In this document: positions 46,738-56,299 of the stretch, one piece after another
Layout: each line of letters begins with the position of its first letter
Numbering within the stretch: the first letter of the stretch is position 1
Source: Nocardioides sp. PD653-B2
GTDB lineage: Bacteria; Actinomycetota; Actinomycetes; Propionibacteriales; Nocardioidaceae
Direction of reading: 5' to 3'
Assembly: GCF_002117935.1 (NCBI RefSeq)
Contig: NZ_BDJE01000011.1
Location: 187,224-251,223, forward strand
Length of the DNA stretch: 64,000 bases
Program-made: the position numbers and the translations under genes
The notes under the pieces: model-generated
The model's database searches: none
The model's input: the letters and a program-made list of their open reading frames with translations, nothing else
What the model was told of the DNA's origin: nothing

Positions 46738-47565
46738 ATGGCCAACATCAGGGCCGTCTACGACCGCCCCCTCAAGACCCTCGACAGCCTCGGCGAAGAG
46801 CTCCTGTTCTTCATCAAGGCCCTCGCGTGGACCCCGCGCACCATCCGTCGCTACAAGAAGGAGATCCTCCGCATCCTCGCGGAGGTGACCCTGGGCTCGG
46901 GCGCGCTCGCCGTCATCGGCGGCACCGTCGGCGTCATCACCGCGATGTGCTTCTTCACCGGCACCGAGGTCGGCCTCCAGGGTTACGCCGCCCTGAACCA
47001 GATCGGCACCGCGGCGTTCTCGGGATTCGTCTCCGCCTACTTCAACACGCGCGAGATCGCCCCGCTGGTCGCCGGCATCGCCCTCGCGGCGACGGTCGGC
47101 TGCGGCTTCACCGCCCAGCTCGGCGCGATGCGGATCTCGGAGGAGGTCGACGCGCTCGAGGTGATGGCGATCCCGTCGCTGCCGTTCCTCGTGACCACCC
47201 GGATCATCGGTGGCCTGATCGCGATCGTCCCGCTCTACGTCGTCGGCCTGCTCTCGTCGTACTTCGCCACCCGGCTGACCGTGACCCAGTTCTTCGGGCA
47301 GAGCACCGGCACCTACGACCACTACTTCAACCAGTTCCTGCCGCCCGGCGACGTGCTGTGGTCGTTCGGCAAGGTCCTGGTCTTCGCCGTCACCGTGATC
47401 CTGATCCACTGCTACCACGGCTACACCGCCTCGGGCGGCCCGGCCGGCGTCGGCGTGGCGGTCGGTCGCGCGGTCCGGACCAGCATCGTGGCCATCAACG
47501 TCATCGACCTGTTCCTGTCGATGGCGATCTGGGGCACCACCACCACCGTGCGGTTGGCGGGGTGA
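46738..47565 (+). CDS. yrbEB: MlaE/YrbE family permease B
   Basis: 275 residues, paralogous to the preceding gene: GGTVGVITAMCFFTGTEVGLQGYAALNQIG, then REIAPLVAGIALAATVGCGFTAQLGAMRISEEVDALEVMAIPSL. The EEVDALEVMAI segment is the conserved cytoplasmic coupling region for the ATPase. With YrbEA it forms the permease. Its TGA overlaps the GTG of mceA. Confidence 0.94.
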   Translation: MANIRAVYDRPLKTLDSLGEELLFFIKALAWTPRTIRRYKKEILRILAEVTLGSGALAVIGGTVGVITAMCFFTGTEVGLQGYAALNQIGTAAFSGFVSAYFNTREIAPLVAGIALAATVGCGFTAQLGAMRISEEVDALEVMAIPSLPFLVTTRIIGGLIAIVPLYVVGLLSSYFATRLTVTQFFGQSTGTYDHYFNQFLPPGDVLWSFGKVLVFAVTVILIHCYHGYTASGGPAGVGVAVGRAVRTSIVAINVIDLFLSMAIWGTTTTVRLAG

Positions 47566-48851
47566 CGGCGGTGCGTTCCTCGGCAACCCCCAAGATCGCG
47601 GGCGTGGTGTTCCTCTGCCTGCTGCTCGCGGGTGTCTACCTGACCTACGGGATCTTCTCGAAGAAGTTCACGTCCTACGACGAGGTCAAGCTGCAGACAT
47701 CGACGATCGGCCTCCAGCTGCCCGCGCGCGCCGACGTCAAGATCCGGGGCGTCATCGTCGGTGAGGTGCTGGAGTTCGACACCAACGCCGAGGGCGGTGC
47801 CACCCTCACGCTCGGCATCTACCCCGACGAGCTCGACACCATCCCGGCGGGCGTCACCGGCTCGATCGTCCCCAAGACCCTCTTCGGCGAGAAGTACGTC
47901 GCCCTCGTGGTGCCCGACGGCGCCCCCTCCGACGACCACATCGAGGCCGGCGCCACCATCGAGCGGACCCAGGTCTCGGTCGAGGTCGAGAAGGTGCTCT
48001 CCGACCTCTACCCGCTGCTGCGCACCGTCCAGCCGGCCGCGATCAACCAGACCCTCAACGCCTTCGCCACCGCCCTCGAGGGCCGCGGTGACGAGCTCGG
48101 CGAGAACATCGAGGTCGTCAACAGCTACCTCAAGAGGATCAACCCGCAGATCCCGCAGCTGATCGACGACCTGCGGCTCACCTCCACGGTCTCCGACACC
48201 TACGCCGCGGTGATGCCCGAGATCGCGGACATCCTCGACGACACCGTGAAGACGACCGGCACCCTCGAGGACCGCGACGTCAAGCTCCACGCCCTCTTCC
48301 AGGACGTCGCGTCCTTCTCCGACACGGCCAAGAGCTTCCTCGACGAGAACGGCGACAACCTGATCCGGCTCGGCGACGTGAGCCAGGCGCAGCTGCGGGT
48401 GTTCGCGCGGTACTCCGGCGAGTTCAACTGCCTGACCCGGGGCATCGTCAACGCCGGGAAGCTGCAGGCCGAGGCGTTCCGCGGCTTCACCTTGCACATC
48501 GTGCTCGAGACGCTGCCCAACCAGCCGCGCCCCTACGGCCCCCAGGACAAGCCCCGCTTCGGGGAGCACCGTGGGTCCAGCTGCCTGCACCTCCCGAACC
48601 CGCCGTGGAACCAGTCCAACCCGGTCCGTCACCAGCCCGACTTCAACGACGGCGTCGACGAGCCGACCGGCAAGGGCACCTCGCGTGTCGTGCCCAACCA
48701 GTTCTTCCGCACCGCGTCGACCGCTGAGGAGACCGACCTGCTCCAGTCGCTGCTCGGACCCGTCCTCGGCGTCAGCCCCGACGACGTCCCCGACCTCGGT
48801 CTCCTCCTCGTCGGCCCGATGGCCCGGGGCGCGGAGGTGTCGCTGCGATGA
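47562..48851 (+). CDS. mceA: MCE family protein MceA
   Basis: 429 residues. One N-terminal transmembrane segment (about residues 11-32) is followed by an MCE (MlaD) domain with the segment TSTIGLQLPARADVKIRGVIVGEVLEFDT and ITGSIVPKTLFGEKYVAL-like GSIVPKTLFGEKYVALVVP. A long helical domain follows. Part of the periplasm-spanning substrate tunnel made by MceA-F. The GTG start overlaps the yrbEB stop (GTGA); GTG 47571 is an alternative. Confidence 0.92.
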   Translation: MTAVRSSATPKIAGVVFLCLLLAGVYLTYGIFSKKFTSYDEVKLQTSTIGLQLPARADVKIRGVIVGEVLEFDTNAEGGATLTLGIYPDELDTIPAGVTGSIVPKTLFGEKYVALVVPDGAPSDDHIEAGATIERTQVSVEVEKVLSDLYPLLRTVQPAAINQTLNAFATALEGRGDELGENIEVVNSYLKRINPQIPQLIDDLRLTSTVSDTYAAVMPEIADILDDTVKTTGTLEDRDVKLHALFQDVASFSDTAKSFLDENGDNLIRLGDVSQAQLRVFARYSGEFNCLTRGIVNAGKLQAEAFRGFTLHIVLETLPNQPRPYGPQDKPRFGEHRGSSCLHLPNPPWNQSNPVRHQPDFNDGVDEPTGKGTSRVVPNQFFRTASTAEETDLLQSLLGPVLGVSPDDVPDLGLLLVGPMARGAEVSLR

Positions 48852-49882
48852 AGATGCTCGACAAGCGCACCGCCTCCGACCTCGTCAAGCTGGTCATCTT
48901 CATCGTGGTGACCACCCTGGCCACCTCGGTCCTCGTGGTGACCATCGGCAACATCTCGTTCTCCCCGAAGACCGACTACAAGGCCGAGTTCGTCGACGCG
49001 ACCGGCGTGGTGAAGGGCGACGACGTCCGCATCGCCGGCGTCAAGGTCGGCACGGTCAACGACATCGAGATCGTCGACCGCACCCACGCCCTGGTGTCGT
49101 TCACCGTCGAGAGCGACACGTCGCTCAGCAAGGCCACGCACGCCTCGATCCGCTACCGCAACCTGGTCGGCCAGCGCTACATCTCGCTCACCGACGAGAT
49201 CGGCGACTCCGGCACGCTCGAGGGCGGCGACACGATCCCGGTCTCCCAGACCTCGCCGGCGCTCGACCTGACGATCCTCTTCAACGGCTTCAAGCCGCTC
49301 TTCCAGGCGCTCTCCCCGGAGGACATCAACAAGCTGTCCTACGAGATCGTCCAGGTGTTCCAGGGGGAGGGCGGCACCATCGAGGGGCTGCTCTCGCACA
49401 CCGCGTCGGTGACGTCGACGCTCGCGGACCGCGACCAGCTGATCGGCGACCTGATCGACAACCTCAACCAGGTGCTCGACCACATCGGCGACCGCGACAC
49501 CCAGCTCAGCCGCCTGATCACGACGTTCCGGACGTTCGTGGGGGGCCTCAAGGACGACCGCGAGGCGATCCTCGGCTCGCTCGACCAGATCTCCGCGCTG
49601 TCCGTCCAGACCGCCGACCTCGTGTCCGGCATCCGCGAGCCTTTCGTCTCCGACATCACGCAGCTGCGCCGCCTCGCCGGCAACCTCGACAGCGGCAAGG
49701 CCGAGCTCGACCGGGCCCTGCAGGTGCTGCCGATCAAGCTCAACAAGATCGGCCGCACCGCGACCTACGGCTCGTGGTTCAACTTCTACCTCTGCCACTT
49801 CGAGGGTCGGATCCGGCTCCCCGGCGGCCAGTCCGTCCCCGTGGACTACACGACCGGCAGCGACAGGTGTGATCTGGGATGA
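48848..49882 (+). CDS. mceB: MCE family protein MceB
   Basis: 344 residues. Transmembrane segment at about 12-34, then an MCE domain with FVDATGVVKGDDVRIAGVKVGTVNDIEI and HASIRYRNLVGQRYISLTDE, then a helical region with heptad-like LIDNLNQVLDHIGDRDTQLSRLI. One subunit of the Mce tunnel. The ATG overlaps the mceA stop by four bases. Confidence 0.93.
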   Translation: MKMLDKRTASDLVKLVIFIVVTTLATSVLVVTIGNISFSPKTDYKAEFVDATGVVKGDDVRIAGVKVGTVNDIEIVDRTHALVSFTVESDTSLSKATHASIRYRNLVGQRYISLTDEIGDSGTLEGGDTIPVSQTSPALDLTILFNGFKPLFQALSPEDINKLSYEIVQVFQGEGGTIEGLLSHTASVTSTLADRDQLIGDLIDNLNQVLDHIGDRDTQLSRLITTFRTFVGGLKDDREAILGSLDQISALSVQTADLVSGIREPFVSDITQLRRLAGNLDSGKAELDRALQVLPIKLNKIGRTATYGSWFNFYLCHFEGRIRLPGGQSVPVDYTTGSDRCDLG

Positions 49883-49946
49883 CCCACCCCACGGAGCTCT
49901 TCTCCTCCGCTTCGCTTCCCCGAACGACTCCGAGGGGACCCCGGAC

Positions 49947-50915
49947 ATGAGCGTCCCGTTCCGCGAGCGCAACCCCGTGGTGATCGGGGCGATCAGTCTC
50001 GCCGTCATCGCCCTGCTGATCATGGCCGCCTTCCGTGCCCAGGACCTCCCGCTCATCGGCGGCGGCGACACCTACTACGCCGACTTCTCCGAGTCGGGCG
50101 GCCTCAAGGCCGACGACGAGGTCCGGATCGCGGGCGTCCGGGTCGGCAAGGTCGAGAGCGTCGAGCTCGACGGCGACCACGTCAAGGTCACCTTCCGGGT
50201 CAAGACCGACTCCGACTTCGGCGAGCAGACCCAGGCCGCGATCAAGGTCAAGACGCTGCTGGGGGCGATGTACCTCGCGCTCGAGCCGGCCGGTGACGGC
50301 CAGCTGGCCGAAGGGTCCGAGATCCCGGTCGAGCGGACCAGCTCGCCGTACGACGTGGTCGACGCGTTCTCCGGCCTCGCCTCGACGTCCGAGCGGATCG
50401 ACACCGACCAGCTGGCGAAGTCGCTGACGACCCTGGCCGACCTCACCCGCAACACGCCCGAGGAGTTCCGCAACGCGCTCGACGGCGTGTCCCGGCTCTC
50501 GACCACCATCGCCTCGCGTGACGACCAGATCGAGTCGCTGCTCACCAACCTCGACCGGGTCACGACCGTCCTCAACGACCGCGACGACGACATCATCGGG
50601 CTGATGAAGGACTCCGACGTCCTCTTCCGTGCCCTGGTCGCCCGGCGCGACGCGGTCCACAACCTGCTCGTGTCGACCAGCACGCTCTCCCAGGAGCTGA
50701 CCGCCCTGATCCGGCAGAGCCGCGACGACCTGAAGCCCGCCCTCGAGCACCTGGAGAACGTCGTGGCCGTCCTCAACAAGAACGAGGACAACCTCGACAA
50801 CAGCCTGCGGCTGATGGCGCCGTTCTACCGCGTCTTCGCCAGCACCCTCGGGAACGGCCCCTGGTTCGACACCTACATCCAGAACATGCCGCCGGCTCCC
50901 CAGGTGGGTGGCTGA
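49947..50915 (+). CDS. mceC: MCE family protein MceC
   Basis: 322 residues. A transmembrane segment at about 11-29, then the MCE domain YYADFSESGGLKADDEVRIAGVRVGKVESVELDG and AAIKVKTLLGAMYLALEP, then helices. The ATG at 49947 is used, because AGGGG lies about nine bases upstream and the product begins MSVPFRERNPVVIG; an upstream in-frame ATG at 49869 lies inside mceB and would add an unlikely leader. Confidence 0.92.
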   Translation: MSVPFRERNPVVIGAISLAVIALLIMAAFRAQDLPLIGGGDTYYADFSESGGLKADDEVRIAGVRVGKVESVELDGDHVKVTFRVKTDSDFGEQTQAAIKVKTLLGAMYLALEPAGDGQLAEGSEIPVERTSSPYDVVDAFSGLASTSERIDTDQLAKSLTTLADLTRNTPEEFRNALDGVSRLSTTIASRDDQIESLLTNLDRVTTVLNDRDDDIIGLMKDSDVLFRALVARRDAVHNLLVSTSTLSQELTALIRQSRDDLKPALEHLENVVAVLNKNEDNLDNSLRLMAPFYRVFASTLGNGPWFDTYIQNMPPAPQVGG

Positions 50916-50916
50916 C

Positions 50917-52059
50917 ATGGGCCTGCTCAAGAGGGCGATCCTCCCCGGCATCATCGTGCTGGCCCTGGTGGCCGCGGCGTTCACGATGTTCAGCAGCGAG
51001 GACACCAAGACGGTGACCGCGCACTTCCCGCGGACCATCTCGATCTACGAGGGCAGCGACGTGCGGGTGCTCGGCGTGCCGGTCGGCACCGTCGACAAGG
51101 TGACCCCGTCGGGCACCGACGTGGTGGTGACCATGCACTACGACGCCGACGTGAAGATCCCCGCCGATGCGAAGGCGGCGATCATCGCGCCGTCCATCGT
51201 CGGCGACCGCTACGTCCAGCTGACGCCGGTCTACGACGGCGGCGCGGTCATGGACGACGGCGAGACGCTCGACGTCGACCGGACCGCGGTGCCGCTCGAG
51301 CTGGACCAGATCTACTCCAGCATCGACGACCTCACCGTCGCGCTCGGCCCGACCGGCGCCAACAGGGACGGCGCGCTGTCCGACCTGCTCGAGACCACCG
51401 CCGCCAACTTCGGCGGCCAGGGCGCGAAGTTCCACCAGACCATCGAGGACTTCAGCAAGCTCAGCCAGACGCTCGACAACAACAAGGACGAGCTCTTCGG
51501 CTCGGCCGAGCAGCTCGAGGGCTTCATCAACACGCTGGCGACCAACGACAAGACGGTGCGCCGCTTCAACCAGTCGCTCTCCGACGTCTCGGTGATGCTG
51601 TCGGGTGAGCGCCAGGAGCTGTCGGCGTCGCTCGAGAACCTCGCTACGGCGCTCGGCCAGGTCGGGACCTTCGTGAAGGAGAACCGTGCGGTGCTCGGTC
51701 GCAACATCTCCGGGCTCAACCGGGTCACGAAGGTGCTCGTGAAGCGTCGCGGCGAGCTCGACCAGATCCTCGACTCGGCCCCGCTCGCCCTCAACAACCT
51801 GGCGCTGACCTACAACCCGGAGGCCGGCACCCTCGACACCAACGCCAACATCGGCGAGGTCTTCAACCAGGTCGAGTCCGACCCGGCGACGTTCATCTGC
51901 GGCCTGCTGAGCCAGGAGGACAACTCGGGTGCCCTGTGCGACCTCGCCCAGCAGGCGCTACCCCGCGCTGGTGCGCTCGGCACGGGTGGCGCCGCCCAGC
52001 CGTCCGGCGTCAACCTCTTCGACCAGACCCTCGGCGGACTCGTGGGGGCCCAGCGATGA
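50917..52059 (+). CDS. mceD: MCE family protein MceD
   Basis: 380 residues. Transmembrane segment at about 7-24, MCE domain with FPRTISIYEGSDVRVLGVPVGTVDKVTPSGTDVVVTM and AAIIAPSIVGDRYVQLTPVY, then a long alpha-helical region. ATG 50917 has GGTGG five bases upstream and is preferred over the in-frame GTG at 50908. Overlaps mceE (ATGA). Confidence 0.92.
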   Translation: MGLLKRAILPGIIVLALVAAAFTMFSSEDTKTVTAHFPRTISIYEGSDVRVLGVPVGTVDKVTPSGTDVVVTMHYDADVKIPADAKAAIIAPSIVGDRYVQLTPVYDGGAVMDDGETLDVDRTAVPLELDQIYSSIDDLTVALGPTGANRDGALSDLLETTAANFGGQGAKFHQTIEDFSKLSQTLDNNKDELFGSAEQLEGFINTLATNDKTVRRFNQSLSDVSVMLSGERQELSASLENLATALGQVGTFVKENRAVLGRNISGLNRVTKVLVKRRGELDQILDSAPLALNNLALTYNPEAGTLDTNANIGEVFNQVESDPATFICGLLSQEDNSGALCDLAQQALPRAGALGTGGAAQPSGVNLFDQTLGGLVGAQR

Positions 52060-53507
52060 GCAGAGTCATGACCCGCAGGAAGAACCGGGCGATGCAGCGG
52101 CTCCGGGCAGTGGTCGCGCTGGCGGCCGGCGCCGTGCTGCTCACCGGCTGCGACTTCGACGTCTACAGCCTGCCCCTGCCGGGCGGCACCGACGTGGGCG
52201 ACAACCCGATCACCGTGACGGCCGACTTCCGCGACGTGCTCGACCTGGTGCCCAAGTCGACGGTGAAGGTCAACGACGTCAGCGTCGGCCAGATCACCAA
52301 CGTCGACCTCGATGACGGCCACGCCGTCGTCACGATGAAGCTCCGCAACGACATCGACCTGCCCGACAACGCGGTCGCCGAGATCCGCCAGACCAGCCTG
52401 CTCGGCGAGAAGTTCGTCCAGCTGAGCGCGCCCGAGGGCCAGGCTCCGACCGGTGAGCTCGGCGACGGCGACACGATCGGGCTCGAGGCCACCGGCCGCA
52501 ACCCCGAGGTCGAGGAGGTGCTGGGTGCGCTCAGCCTGCTCCTCAACGGCGGTGGCGTCGCCCAGCTCAAGACCATCGCGACCGAGCTGAACAAGACGCT
52601 CGACGGGCGCGAGGACGAGACCCGGTCGGTGCTCGAGCAGATCCGCATCTTCATGACCCAGCTCGACGACAACAAGGACGACATCGTCGACGCGATCGAC
52701 TCCCTCAACAACCTGGCCGTCTCGGTGCGCCAGCAGCAGGGCTCGATCGACGCCGCTCTCGATGAGCTGCCCGACGCGCTCACCTCTCTCGACCAGCAGC
52801 GGTCCGACCTGGTGAAGATGCTCAAGGCGCTCGACCGGCTCGGCGGTGTCGGCGTCCGCGTCATCAACGCCTCGAAGGACGCCACGATCGAGTCGCTGCG
52901 CCAGCTCAACCCGGTGCTGACCGAGCTGGCCAACTCCGGTGACGCCTTCGTGAAGTCGTTCAACGTCTTCCTGACCTACCCGTTCGTCGACGAGGTCGTG
53001 GGGCGCGACCCGCAGGTCGCCCGCAACCTCCACATGGGCGACTACACGAACCTGTCCGTGCGGCTCGACCTCGACGTGTCCGGCGGCGTGACCGGCCCGC
53101 CGACCGAGCTCCCGACGCTGCTGCCCACCGAGATCGACCCGACCAAGATCGTCGACCTCGTCACCCGGTGCCTACGCAGCGGCGACCTGACGAGCAAGCC
53201 CTGCCAGAAGCTGCTCAAGAACCTGCAGGGACTGCTCAAGCTGCAGAAGGCCTGCATGAAGCCGAAGAACAAGGACAAGGCCGTCTGCACCGCCCTGAAC
53301 CAGGTCCCCGGCCTGCCGACCCCCGGTGGCCCGGTCCCGACCACCCTGCCCTCGGGGCTCCCCACGTCGCTGCCCGGGGTCCTCGGCCTGGGGCGGGCCG
53401 GCGTCGGGCCGAGCCAGTCGCCGCGAGGCCCGACCTTCGGTGAGCTCAGTCGCGCCTTCGACCCGGCCCTGGTCCGGCTCCTCGTCCCCGGGATGGTGAC
53501 CCGATGA
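52056..53507 (+). CDS. mceE: MCE family lipoprotein MceE
   Basis: 483 residues. The basic signal peptide ends with a lipobox LLTGC, lipid-modified at Cys32; the fifth Mce protein is a lipoprotein in other actinobacteria too (LprK). The MCE domain has TADFRDVLDLVPKSTVKVNDVSVGQITNVDL and AEIRQTSLLGEKFVQLS. The helical domain ends in a Pro/Leu/Gly-rich tail from about residue 420. Coupled to mceD and mceF. Confidence 0.94.
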   Translation: MSRVMTRRKNRAMQRLRAVVALAAGAVLLTGCDFDVYSLPLPGGTDVGDNPITVTADFRDVLDLVPKSTVKVNDVSVGQITNVDLDDGHAVVTMKLRNDIDLPDNAVAEIRQTSLLGEKFVQLSAPEGQAPTGELGDGDTIGLEATGRNPEVEEVLGALSLLLNGGGVAQLKTIATELNKTLDGREDETRSVLEQIRIFMTQLDDNKDDIVDAIDSLNNLAVSVRQQQGSIDAALDELPDALTSLDQQRSDLVKMLKALDRLGGVGVRVINASKDATIESLRQLNPVLTELANSGDAFVKSFNVFLTYPFVDEVVGRDPQVARNLHMGDYTNLSVRLDLDVSGGVTGPPTELPTLLPTEIDPTKIVDLVTRCLRSGDLTSKPCQKLLKNLQGLLKLQKACMKPKNKDKAVCTALNQVPGLPTPGGPVPTTLPSGLPTSLPGVLGLGRAGVGPSQSPRGPTFGELSRAFDPALVRLLVPGMVTR

Positions 53508-54790
53508 TCAGCCGTCGTACCCGCATCCAACTGCTGATCTTCGTGATGATCACCCTGCTCGGGGTCAGCTACGTGGGCGCGCGCTACGCCCGTCTCGACC
53601 GGGTGTTCTTCGACGACCACTACACGGTGGTCGGCCACTTCGCCGAGTCCGGCGGCATCTTCGCCGGCGGCGAGGTCTCCTACCGCGGGGTGCAGGTCGG
53701 CCGCGTCGGCAAGCTCGAGCTGACCGACGAGGGCGTCGACGTCTACCTCGACATCGACAACGCCTACGACGACATCCCGGCCGACACCCTGGCCGTGGTC
53801 GGCAACCGGTCGGCCGTCGGCGAGCAGTACGTCGAGCTCCAGCCGCAGGCCGACTCCGCGCCGTACCTCGGTGAGCACTCCGAGATACCGGAGTCCGACA
53901 CCCGCACCCCGATCGCGACGCAGAAGTTCCTGGCCGACATCTCCACGACCGTCGAGTCCGTCGACAAGCAGGCGCTCTCGACGACCGTCGACGAGCTGGG
54001 ACAGGCCTTCGCCGGGACCGGCCAGGACCTGCAGCGGATCATCGACAGCGGCAACTCGTTCCTCAAGACCGCCGACGAGAACTTCGACACCACGACGGCG
54101 CTGATCCGCGACAGCAACACGGTGCTGCAGGGCCAGGTCGACTCCGCGAGCGCGATCCGCACCTTCGCCCAGCAGCTCCGCCTCTTCAGCGGGTCGCTGG
54201 CCGGCTCCGACGCGGCGCTGCGCCAGGTCATCGACGACGGCTCGGCGACCGCGACCCAGCTGCGCACGTTCCTCGAGGACAACCGGGTCGACCTGGGCGA
54301 GCTGATCAACAACCTGGTCACCACCGGCGACGTGATCGTCAAGCACCTCGACGGTGTGGAGCAGATCCTGTCGATCTACCCGTACGTCGTCGAGGGCGGC
54401 TTCACGGTCGTGTCCAAGTCGCCGGACACCGGGCTGTACGACGCCCACTTCGGCATGATCATCACCGACAACCCGGTCTGCCACCACGGCTACGAGGGCA
54501 CCGACACCCGGCCGCCGCAGGACGGCAGCAACCGGCCGATGAACGTCAAGGCCGGCTGCCGGGAGTCCGCCGCCCAGAGCAACGCCCGCGGCCCGCAGAA
54601 CCTGCCGCGCGCCGGCGCCGCCTACCGGGCGCCCGTCATCGGGTCCTACGACCCCGACACCCACCGGATGCGCTGGGGCAAGCACGTCGACCCGGCGCTC
54701 GCGCAGCCGGGTACGCTCGCCCCGGCCACGTTCGGCGACGACTCGTGGAAGTGGCTCTTTCTCCAACCGTTGACCCAGACCCAGGAGTGA
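53504..54790 (+). CDS. mceF: MCE family protein MceF
   Basis: 428 residues. Transmembrane segment at about 8-25, MCE domain (VVGHFAESGGIFAGGEVSYRGVQVGRVGKLELTDEGVDVYLDI and LAVVGNRSAVGEQYVELQP), long helices, and a C-terminal region with four cysteines beyond residue 320 (NPVCHHGY, KAGCRES). The last core tunnel subunit. The ATG overlaps the mceE stop. Confidence 0.93.
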   Translation: MISRRTRIQLLIFVMITLLGVSYVGARYARLDRVFFDDHYTVVGHFAESGGIFAGGEVSYRGVQVGRVGKLELTDEGVDVYLDIDNAYDDIPADTLAVVGNRSAVGEQYVELQPQADSAPYLGEHSEIPESDTRTPIATQKFLADISTTVESVDKQALSTTVDELGQAFAGTGQDLQRIIDSGNSFLKTADENFDTTTALIRDSNTVLQGQVDSASAIRTFAQQLRLFSGSLAGSDAALRQVIDDGSATATQLRTFLEDNRVDLGELINNLVTTGDVIVKHLDGVEQILSIYPYVVEGGFTVVSKSPDTGLYDAHFGMIITDNPVCHHGYEGTDTRPPQDGSNRPMNVKAGCRESAAQSNARGPQNLPRAGAAYRAPVIGSYDPDTHRMRWGKHVDPALAQPGTLAPATFGDDSWKWLFLQPLTQTQE

Positions 54791-54797
54791 CCACCAC

Positions 54798-55400
54798 GTG
54801 ACCGAGCCCGACGACCGGCGAACGACGGGCTCCGGAGGCGCCGCCCGCTCCGCGACGTTCCGGCTCGTGCTGCTCGGGATCCTCGTGGTCGCGCTCCTGG
54901 CCTCGACCGGCATCCTCGTGTGGCTGCTCGCCGATCGACGCGGCGAGGCCGACGACGTGCAGTCGCAGCGCGAGGAGGTGATGTCGCAGACCGAGCAGTT
55001 CGTGCTGCGGCTCAACACCTACGGTCCCGACCAGCTCGACGACCAGAACCACCTGCCCGACTACGAGAAGCAGGTCACCGACGTGATCACCTCGAAGTTC
55101 GCCACGGACTTCGAGAAGTCGGGGCTGCCGATCGCCGAGAAGGTCGTCGCCCAGTCCGGCTACGCCCGGGCGGCGAAGGTCTACGGGGTCGGCGTCGAGT
55201 CGATGGACGAGGACTCGGCCACCGCGATCATCGCGGCCGGCCTGAGCGGCAGCTACCCCGACCCGAAGCATCCCGACGACGCCTCCAAGCGGGTGAGCAC
55301 CGCGGCCGACGTCCTGCGCTGGGAGGTCAAGCTCGTGAAGGTCGACGGGGAGTGGCTCGTCGACGACTACGGGCTCGCCTCGGGACAGGACGCCCAGTGA
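54798..55400 (+). CDS. Mce-associated membrane protein
   Basis: 200 residues. Polar N-terminus, one transmembrane segment (about 22-44), then an exported alpha/beta domain with TEQFVLRLNTYGPDQLDDQN and WEVKLVKVDGEWLVDDYG, the pattern of Mas (Mce-associated) proteins, which may stabilise the complex. GTG start seven bases after the mceF stop. Overlaps the next gene (GTGA). Confidence 0.85.
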   Translation: MTEPDDRRTTGSGGAARSATFRLVLLGILVVALLASTGILVWLLADRRGEADDVQSQREEVMSQTEQFVLRLNTYGPDQLDDQNHLPDYEKQVTDVITSKFATDFEKSGLPIAEKVVAQSGYARAAKVYGVGVESMDEDSATAIIAAGLSGSYPDPKHPDDASKRVSTAADVLRWEVKLVKVDGEWLVDDYGLASGQDAQ

Positions 55401-56143
55401 GCACCCCGACGACCCCGAGCTGGTACGACATCCTCGGCGTCGCGCCGACCGCCTCGGTGGAGGAGATCAGGGCCGCCTGGCGCTCCGAGATCGCCGACCT
55501 CGACCCGACCGACCGCCGCTTCACGATCCTCAACCAGGCCGCCGGGGTGCTCCTCGACCCGGAGGCGCGCGCGGCGTACGACGAGTCCCTGGCCCCCGAA
55601 CCGGCCGAGCCCGACACCGAGGAGCGCGCACCCGAGCCGGTCGCCGCCGGCCCGCGGGGCCGGACCGTGGTGCCGGGCTGGCTGCTGGTCGGCCTCGCCG
55701 TGCTGACGCTGGTGGTCGCCGGCATCGCCTGCTACCTGTGGCTGCGGGTGCCCTCCGACAGCTCCGTCGCCGACGCGACCAGCGCGGCCCAGGCCGCCGC
55801 CGAGCGCGCCGTGGTGCCGGTGCTGTCCTACGACGCGGCGCACATCGACGAGTCGCAGGCCGCGGCGCAGCCGTACCTCACCGGCGCCTACCGCAAGGAG
55901 TACGACAAGCTCTTCGACGGGATCATCGCCCAGAACGCGCCCTCGACCGGCACCGTGGTCACGGCGGAGCTGGTGCGATCGAGCGTGGTGCGGGCCAGCG
56001 ACGACCGGGTCCAGGTCTTCCTCCTGGTCAACCAGACCCGGACCAACAAGAAGGACACCGAGCCGCAGCTCTACAAGAACTGGGTCACGGTCACCATGGA
56101 GAAGGTCGGGAGCGACTGGCTGGTCGCCGACATGGAGACCTAG
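55397..56143 (+). CDS. J-domain-like/Mce-associated membrane protein
   Basis: 248 residues. Residues 8-63 resemble a DnaJ J-domain (SWYDILGVAPTASVEEIRAAWRSEI and ILNQAAGVLLDPEARAAYDE), but the HPD motif that activates Hsp70 is replaced by LDP in DLDPTDRR. An acidic linker leads to one transmembrane segment (about 93-116) and an external Mas-type domain that ends TVTMEKVGSDWLVADMET, similar to its neighbour. The combination implies an adaptor rather than a chaperone. It is the last gene of the mce operon, overlapping the previous one by four bases. Confidence 0.82.
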   Translation: MSTPTTPSWYDILGVAPTASVEEIRAAWRSEIADLDPTDRRFTILNQAAGVLLDPEARAAYDESLAPEPAEPDTEERAPEPVAAGPRGRTVVPGWLLVGLAVLTLVVAGIACYLWLRVPSDSSVADATSAAQAAAERAVVPVLSYDAAHIDESQAAAQPYLTGAYRKEYDKLFDGIIAQNAPSTGTVVTAELVRSSVVRASDDRVQVFLLVNQTRTNKKDTEPQLYKNWVTVTMEKVGSDWLVADMET

Positions 56144-56180
56144 GCAACCGAGCCGGATCCACACCGCCCGGCGAGCGCGC

Positions 56181-56209
56181 TTGACCTGGGCTGTCCGGGA
56201 GTTCATGAT
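56181..56209 (+). promoter_or_regulatory. Candidate upstream promoter of rpoBC
   Basis: TTGACC (56181-56186), 17 bases, CATGAT (56204-56209), in the 258-base gap between the mce operon and rpoB. The -35 is near consensus and the -10 weaker. Confidence 0.45.
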
Positions 56210-56270
56210 CATCCGCAACACCCGCGGGACTCCGTCCCGTCGCCCGGACCGATCTGGTCTGGGACAGGGT

Positions 56271-56299
56271 TTGTGACGCACGTCCGTGTGCGGTACGCT
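56271..56299 (+). promoter_or_regulatory. Candidate main promoter of rpoBC
   Basis: TTGTGA (56271-56276), 17 bases, TACGCT (56294-56299), about 100 bases before rpoB. Best match in the gap. Confidence 0.6.
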
